Assembly (NCBI RefSeq): GCF_000426245.1
Contig: NZ_AUEZ01000009.1
Span: 1-64,000 of the forward strand
DNA length: 64,000 bases
Direction: 5' to 3'
Source: Bradyrhizobium sp. Ai1a-2
Lineage (GTDB): Bacteria > Pseudomonadota > Alphaproteobacteria > Rhizobiales > Xanthobacteraceae
The notes below the pieces were generated by a model, which saw only the letters and a program-made list of their open reading frames with translations, had not been told where the DNA came from and did not search any database. Positions 59,696 through 64,000 of the stretch are shown piece after piece (positions within the stretch are counted from its first letter, which is position 1; each line of letters starts with the position of its first letter). The position numbers and the translations under genes are program-made.

Positions 59696-60035
59696 GTTGG
59701 GCTTTCCAAGAGAAATGGCGTTTGCGGACTGTTTTCGGGACGAAAACAGCAAAAAACGCGCCAAAAGGCGGGCGGTTCAGCGCCCTTTTAGCGCTAAAGC
59801 CACGGCTATGAGAAGGCCCCCAATGGGCGCATTGTCCGACCAACGTGAGTGGGCGCGCTGCGGCGGAGGTGCTCACCTCTCCCAAAGGGAGAGGTCGGCG
59901 CGGAGCGCCGGGTGAGGGGCTACGGTCCCTCGTTAGAGCTGCGGCCCCTCACCCGATTTGCTGCGCAAATCGACCTCTCCCCGCTGGGGAGAGGTGGGAG
60001 CGCTCGGCCGCACCTCCTCAAGCAGAAGCTCAGTT
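59696..60035. repeat. Gap with a large palindromic repeat, family E
   Basis: From 59872 to 59999 an inverted repeat reads cacctctcccaaagggagag with ggtgaggggc on the left and gcccctcacccgatttgctg with cctctccccgctggggagag on the right. A shortened relative lies at about 42010-42050 in front of the HD gene. The glcB promoter should be at 59696-59860. No gene is seen. Confidence 0.8.
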
Positions 60036-61952
60036 TCAAATATTCGCTGCGAGGTCGGCGACCTCCTCGAACAGGATGCCGCTCTCGGCCAGCATCCGTT
60101 CGATCTCGTCGACGGCGTCAGCGACTGTCCGGCTCGAGGTATCGATGGTCAGTTCGTTGCCGGCCGGTGGCTCGTAATCATTGGTGATGCCGGTGAAGGA
60201 GGGCAGGCCGCCGGCGCGGGCCTTGGCGTAATGGCCCTTGGGATCGCGGCTTTCGCAGATTTCCGCAGGCGTCGCGACATAGATCTCGCGGAACGCGCTG
60301 TCGGCGATGCGGCGCGCCGCGGCGCGGTCGGATGCGGCGGGCGAGACCGCGGCGACGATCGCGATATGGCCGTTGCGCGCAAGATGCGTGGCGACCTCCG
60401 CGAGGCGGCGGATGTTTTCGCTGCGATCCGCGTGCGAGAAGCCAAGGTCGCTGTTGAGGCCGGCCCGCAAGGTGTCGCCATCGAGCAGGATCGGCGAGCC
60501 GCCATTCCTGAACAGCCGCCGCTCCAGCGCGAGCGCCAGCGTCGATTTGCCGGAGCCAGGCAGCCCTGTGAACCAGAGCACGGCGCCGCCATGGCGATAG
60601 CGAGCCGAACGCTCGTCGGCGCGCAAGGCCGATTCCACCGGCACGATGTCGACGGGCACGGCGCGCTGGCCGGCATCGACCGACAGTACGAGGCCGCCGC
60701 CGGCGATCCGGCCGTTGACCTCGATCACCAGGCGCCCGGTGCGCGGGTTTTCATGATAGGGATCCGCGGCGATCGGCTGCGCCAGCGAGATGTCGATCTC
60801 GCCGACATGATTGCGCGCGATCGAATTGGTCTCCTCGTTGGAGAGCGCGCCGGGATCGACCGCCTTGTCGATCGCGACCACGTTCGCGCGGGTTTCGCGC
60901 GTGCCGAGCCGGATCAGGATCTGGTCGCCCTTCGACAATGGCTTGTCGTGCAGCCAGAATATCCGGGCGTGGATGCGACGGGTGTCGCGCGGGCTCTGAG
61001 CGACGTGGCCGATGACGTCACCGCGCTCGATGAAAAGCTCGCGATCCAGCGTGATGCCGACCGAGCGGCCCGCCGTTTGCGGCGTGGCGAGCGGCGTCAC
61101 CGGCCAACCCTCGACCGTCTTGATCTTCGCGATCTTGCCGGCCGGCATGATCACGATCTCGTCTCCGGCTTTCAGGCTGCCGGATTCGATGCGGCCGGCG
61201 ACGATGCGGCGATCGTCGAACTTGTAGATCGCCTGCACCGGCAACCGCAAAGGCAAGGTTTCCGCCGGCCGCGCCGGCTCGAGCGCATCCAGCGCCTCGA
61301 CCACGCTCGGCCCCTTGTACCAGCCGATCCGCGGCGTGTGCGCGGCCACTCCGTCGCCGTCGCGCGCGGAAATCGGAATCACCGCCGATGGTTTCACGCC
61401 AAGACCGGTCAGGTGCGCCGATATCTCGTCACTGATCTCGCCAAAGCGCTCGGCGCTGAAATCGACCCGGTCCATCTTGTTGACGACGACCGCGACCTGC
61501 TTGATGCCGAGCAGATGCAGGAGATAGCCGTGCCGCCGCGTCTGATCGCGCACGCCTTCGAGCGCGTCGATGATGAGCACGGCGCCGTCGGCCTGCGAGG
61601 CGCCGGTGATCATGTTGCGTAGGAATTCGGCGTGGCCGGGCGCGTCGATCAGCACCACGTCGCGGGAGTGGGTGCGGAAGCGGATCTGCGTGGTGTCGAT
61701 GGTGATGCCCTGGTCGCGCTCGGTCTGCAGCGCATCCAGCAGGAACGACCATTCGAACGGCATGCCGCGCCGCGCGCTGACGGCTTTGAGCATTTCGAGC
61801 TTGCCGTCGGGCAGGCTGCCGGTCTCATGCAACAGGCGGCCGACGAGGGTGGATTTGCCATGGTCGACATGGCCGACGATGACGATGCGGACTTGCGGAC
61901 GCGTGGTGCCGTTCGGTGTAGCCGAAATCGTACTGGGAAGAACCATGTTCAT
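60036..61952 (-). CDS. cysNC: Fused sulfate adenylyltransferase large subunit and APS kinase
   Basis: A 638-residue bifunctional enzyme (NodQ type). Residues 1-430 form the GTPase subunit of ATP sulfurylase with GHVDHGKST (27-35), DAPGHAEF and NKMD. Residues about 440-638 form APS kinase with P-loop GLPGSGKST (Lys469) and [16 protein letters not shown]. It produces APS and then PAPS for sulfate reduction or sulfation. It follows cysD by 27 nt. Confidence 0.96.
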   Translation of the reverse strand: MNMVLPSTISATPNGTTRPQVRIVIVGHVDHGKSTLVGRLLHETGSLPDGKLEMLKAVSARRGMPFEWSFLLDALQTERDQGITIDTTQIRFRTHSRDVVLIDAPGHAEFLRNMITGASQADGAVLIIDALEGVRDQTRRHGYLLHLLGIKQVAVVVNKMDRVDFSAERFGEISDEISAHLTGLGVKPSAVIPISARDGDGVAAHTPRIGWYKGPSVVEALDALEPARPAETLPLRLPVQAIYKFDDRRIVAGRIESGSLKAGDEIVIMPAGKIAKIKTVEGWPVTPLATPQTAGRSVGITLDRELFIERGDVIGHVAQSPRDTRRIHARIFWLHDKPLSKGDQILIRLGTRETRANVVAIDKAVDPGALSNEETNSIARNHVGEIDISLAQPIAADPYHENPRTGRLVIEVNGRIAGGGLVLSVDAGQRAVPVDIVPVESALRADERSARYRHGGAVLWFTGLPGSGKSTLALALERRLFRNGGSPILLDGDTLRAGLNSDLGFSHADRSENIRRLAEVATHLARNGHIAIVAAVSPAASDRAAARRIADSAFREIYVATPAEICESRDPKGHYAKARAGGLPSFTGITNDYEPPAGNELTIDTSSRTVADAVDEIERMLAESGILFEEVADLAANI

Positions 61953-61979
61953 CGAGGATCGCCTTAACCTGCCTAGAGC

Positions 61980-62888
61980 TCAGAGATAGCCGGCGACACG
62001 CAGCCGCTCGAACGCATCCTCGGTCTCGTGATCGAGTGCACGGCCCGCGCGCTCCGGCACCTTGGTGTCTTCGAGCTCGGCCAGGATCTCATCGATGTTT
62101 GACGCAGTCGACGCGACGGGGAAGGTGATGTCGGCATCACCAAGCGAGCGATAGCGCTTGCCGTCCTTCGCCAGATAAAGCGGGATGATCGGAATGTTCT
62201 CGCGCCGGGTGTAGGCCCAGATGTCGGCCTCGGTCCAATGCAGGATCGGGTGGATGCGTAGATGCGCGCCTTGCGGCGGCGAGGCGTTGAAATGATCCCA
62301 GAATTCCGGAGGCTGGTCGCGCACGTCCCATTCGCCCTCGAGACCGCGCGGCGAGAACACGCGCTCCTTGGCGCGGGTGGCCTCTTCGTCGCGGCGGATC
62401 CCGGCGATCAATCCGTCAAAGCCGTGCTTGACCAGCGCGAGCTTCAAGCCCTCGGTCTTGCGTGCAGCGGAGCGCGCGGCGGGCGGCAGCGTGGGATCGA
62501 CACTGTCGATCGGCGGGCAGGGTTCGACGCGGAGGTCGAGATCCCATTCCTTCGCGTAACGATCGCGGAAGGCGTACATCTCCGGAAATTTCTTGCCGGT
62601 ATCGACATGCATGGCAGGGAAGGGCACGCGGCCGAAGAACGCCTTGCGCGCGAGCCAGATCATCACGTTGGAGTCCTTGCCGAGCGACCACAACAGCGCG
62701 AGCTTCTTCAGCCGCGCGAACGCCTCGCGTAAAATGTAGATGCTTTGCGCTTCGAGCTCGTCGAGATGATCCATTGACGGGACGGTCGCGGGCGCTTCGA
62801 CGAGGATTTTGCGCGACGCCTTTATTCCCTCGCGGGGCTCGGAAGCGCGCAACCGTGCTGTGCCGGATTCATTGTCGAGAAGATGCAT
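61980..62888 (-). CDS. cysD: Sulfate adenylyltransferase small subunit
   Basis: A 302-residue PP-loop ATP sulfurylase subunit. The loop is SLGKDSNVMIWL, followed by VPFPAMHVDTGKKFPEMYAFRD and GIRRDEEATRAKERVFS. Start at ATG 62888; a TTG at 62936 would add 16 residues. About 38 residues precede the point where E. coli CysD starts (MDHLDELEAQ here), which is longer than usual. A later ATG at 62774 has no ribosome site. First gene of cysD-cysNC. Confidence 0.94.
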   Translation of the reverse strand: MHLLDNESGTARLRASEPREGIKASRKILVEAPATVPSMDHLDELEAQSIYILREAFARLKKLALLWSLGKDSNVMIWLARKAFFGRVPFPAMHVDTGKKFPEMYAFRDRYAKEWDLDLRVEPCPPIDSVDPTLPPAARSAARKTEGLKLALVKHGFDGLIAGIRRDEEATRAKERVFSPRGLEGEWDVRDQPPEFWDHFNASPPQGAHLRIHPILHWTEADIWAYTRRENIPIIPLYLAKDGKRYRSLGDADITFPVASTASNIDEILAELEDTKVPERAGRALDHETEDAFERLRVAGYL

Positions 62889-63030
62889 CTCTGTGCCTTG
62901 GCCTTTGGAGGCGAAAATTCTATAGTTGCGATGCAATAGAGAAGAAATAAATTTCTCTTTGCGGGCGCTTGTCGAGACATATATAGAATAAAATTCCAGT
63001 CAACCCATAAGTTGGGGAAGCGAGTGGCGC
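62889..63030. promoter_or_regulatory. Divergent cysD / cysG control region
   Basis: An AT-rich intergenic stretch with two short dyads: agagaa-N9-ttctct (62938-62958) and gaataaaattc near 62987-62997. Both promoters of the divergent sulfate and siroheme genes must lie here. The dyads could be operator sites for a sulfur regulator; no specific regulator can be named. Confidence 0.4.
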
Positions 63031-64000
63031 ATGCGGTTCTTGCCGGTGTTCCTCGATCTGCAAACGGGCGTGGTGCTGTTGGTCGGCGCCGGAGACCTCG
63101 TGCGTGCGAAGCTGCGTCTGCTCGCAGCCGCCGGCGCGCGCGTCCGCTGGTTTGCGACCGATGGCAATCATGATGTGAGCGGGATCGATGTGACGCGCGT
63201 CGAACTCGCGACCGGCGATCCGCTTGTTGCCGATCTCGGCGGCGTCATCGCGGTGCTCTGCGCGGGCGCGGGCGATGTCGGTGTTGCGATGGCGGCGCGT
63301 GCGAAGGCTGTCGGCCTGCCCGTCAATGTGATGGACGATCTCGACCATTCCACTTTCATCTTCCCGGCGATCGTCGATCGCGGCGATGTCGTGGTCGCTG
63401 TCGGCACCGGCGGCGCTTCGCCTGTTGTGGCGCGCCGCGTGCGCGAGCGGATCGAGGCGGTGCTGCCCGCCCGCATCGGCGATCTAGCGTCGTTCATCGG
63501 ACAATTCCGCAAATCGATACACGCGCGCATCGGCGAATTCGCGCTGCGCCGCCGTTTCTGGGAGCGCATTGTCGACGGTCCGATCGGTGCGCTGGTGCTG
63601 GCCGGCAAGAGGGACCAAGCCGAGAAGGCGCTGCAGCAGATTTCCGATCCTTCCGCCTTTGCTGGCGCGAATGCGCTCGGCAAGGCCAAGGGCCATGTGA
63701 CGCTGGTCGGCGCCGGACCTGGCGATCCGGATCTGCTCACTATCAAAGCGTTGCGCGCGCTGCAGGATGCGGACGTCGTGTTCTACGACGAACTGGTGTC
63801 ATCAGAGATTCTTGATCGCGTGCGCCGCGATGCTTCGCGCGTTCCGGTCGGCCGCCGCGTCGGCAAGCCCGGCATCGGCCAGGACGCGATCCACAAGCTG
63901 ATGATCGAGGCTGCGAAATCAGGACAGCGCGCGGTGCGGTTGAAGGGTGGCGATCCCTTCATCTTCGGCCGCGGTGGCGAAGAGATCGAAGCGCTGCGCC
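63031..64000 (+). CDS. cysG: Siroheme synthase (CysG-like), cut by the window end
   Basis: The first 323 codons of a multifunctional siroheme synthase. The N-terminal dehydrogenase/ferrochelatase domain (about 1-150) has LLVGAGDLVRAKLRLL, the NAD site, and DDLDHSTFIFPAIVDRGDV. The uroporphyrinogen-III methyltransferase domain begins near 225 with VTLVGAGPGDPDLLT and continues with RLKGGDPFIFGRGGEE up to the edge. Siroheme is the cofactor of sulfite reductase, which fits the divergent cysDNC genes. GGGGAAG lies ten or so bases before the ATG. Its 3' end is outside the window. Confidence 0.95.
   Translation, partial: MRFLPVFLDLQTGVVLLVGAGDLVRAKLRLLAAAGARVRWFATDGNHDVSGIDVTRVELATGDPLVADLGGVIAVLCAGAGDVGVAMAARAKAVGLPVNVMDDLDHSTFIFPAIVDRGDVVVAVGTGGASPVVARRVRERIEAVLPARIGDLASFIGQFRKSIHARIGEFALRRRFWERIVDGPIGALVLAGKRDQAEKALQQISDPSAFAGANALGKAKGHVTLVGAGPGDPDLLTIKALRALQDADVVFYDELVSSEILDRVRRDASRVPVGRRVGKPGIGQDAIHKLMIEAAKSGQRAVRLKGGDPFIFGRGGEEIEALR

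Noticed and set aside
60036..61622. 554-codon plus-strand frame opposite cysNC
   Set aside because: Shadow of a conserved fused enzyme with all GTPase and kinase motifs.

Overview
The window is one strand-mixed, GC-rich, densely coding chromosomal segment of an alphaproteobacterium. The best guess is Bradyrhizobium or a close Bradyrhizobiaceae relative. That rests on the gene content and order (membrane-anchored CycM cytochrome next to kdsB and pheA, a paired YejA-like/YejBEF transporter, the urt-ure urea locus, the EcfG-NepR-PhyR stress locus, fused cysNC) and on short palindromic intergenic repeats of a kind I recall from that group. It reads as core chromosome: I see no transposase, phage module, CRISPR array, rRNA or tRNA.

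Layout. 1-0.58 kb: repeats only. 0.58-5.3 kb: methionine synthesis (metF-metH, minus). 5.7-9.3 kb: a flavin-dependent monooxygenase, prephenate dehydratase, KDO cytidylyltransferase and cytochrome CycM. 9.4-17.2 kb: a peptide-type ABC importer operon with two Tat-exported binding proteins, two permeases and a double ATPase (plus). 17.3-19.5 kb: an M17 aminopeptidase and an NlpC/P60 peptidase that overlap. 19.7-31.8 kb: a complete Tad (Flp) pilus locus arranged around several divergent promoters, including a 57-residue Flp pilin and a 48-residue hydrophobic protein. CtrA-like TTAA-N7-TTAA variants lie in front of three of its units. 31.9-34.1 kb: cold-shock protein, a second IF-1 and a DEAD-box helicase (minus). 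34.6-47.0 kb: urea uptake and hydrolysis, urtABCDE-ureDAB-(HD hydrolase)-ureC-(ABM protein)-ureEFG, with a sigma-54 promoter just ahead of urtA. 47.3-57.4 kb: general stress response, with an HWE histidine kinase, ecfG-nepR, phyR and a string of small membrane or envelope genes. Several of these carry GGAAC-N16/17-CGTT promoters, the signature of EcfG. 57.5-59.7 kb: malate synthase G. 60.0-64 kb: sulfate activation (cysD-cysNC, minus) and a divergent cysG-like siroheme synthase cut by the window end.

How it fits together. The urea block couples nitrogen-limitation control to an ABC importer and a nickel urease with all its accessory proteins. The Tad block supplies pilin, prepilin peptidase, secretin, ATPase, platform proteins, localisation ATPase and pseudopilins. 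The stress block places the PhyR/NepR/EcfG partner switch, a candidate sensor kinase and several probable target genes within 10 kb. The points most worth a second look are the stress-promoter cluster, the 48- and 51-residue membrane proteins, the exported 2H phosphoesterase, the ppGpp-hydrolase-like protein inside the urease operon, and a perfect 7-bp-arm dyad in front of the peptide importer.
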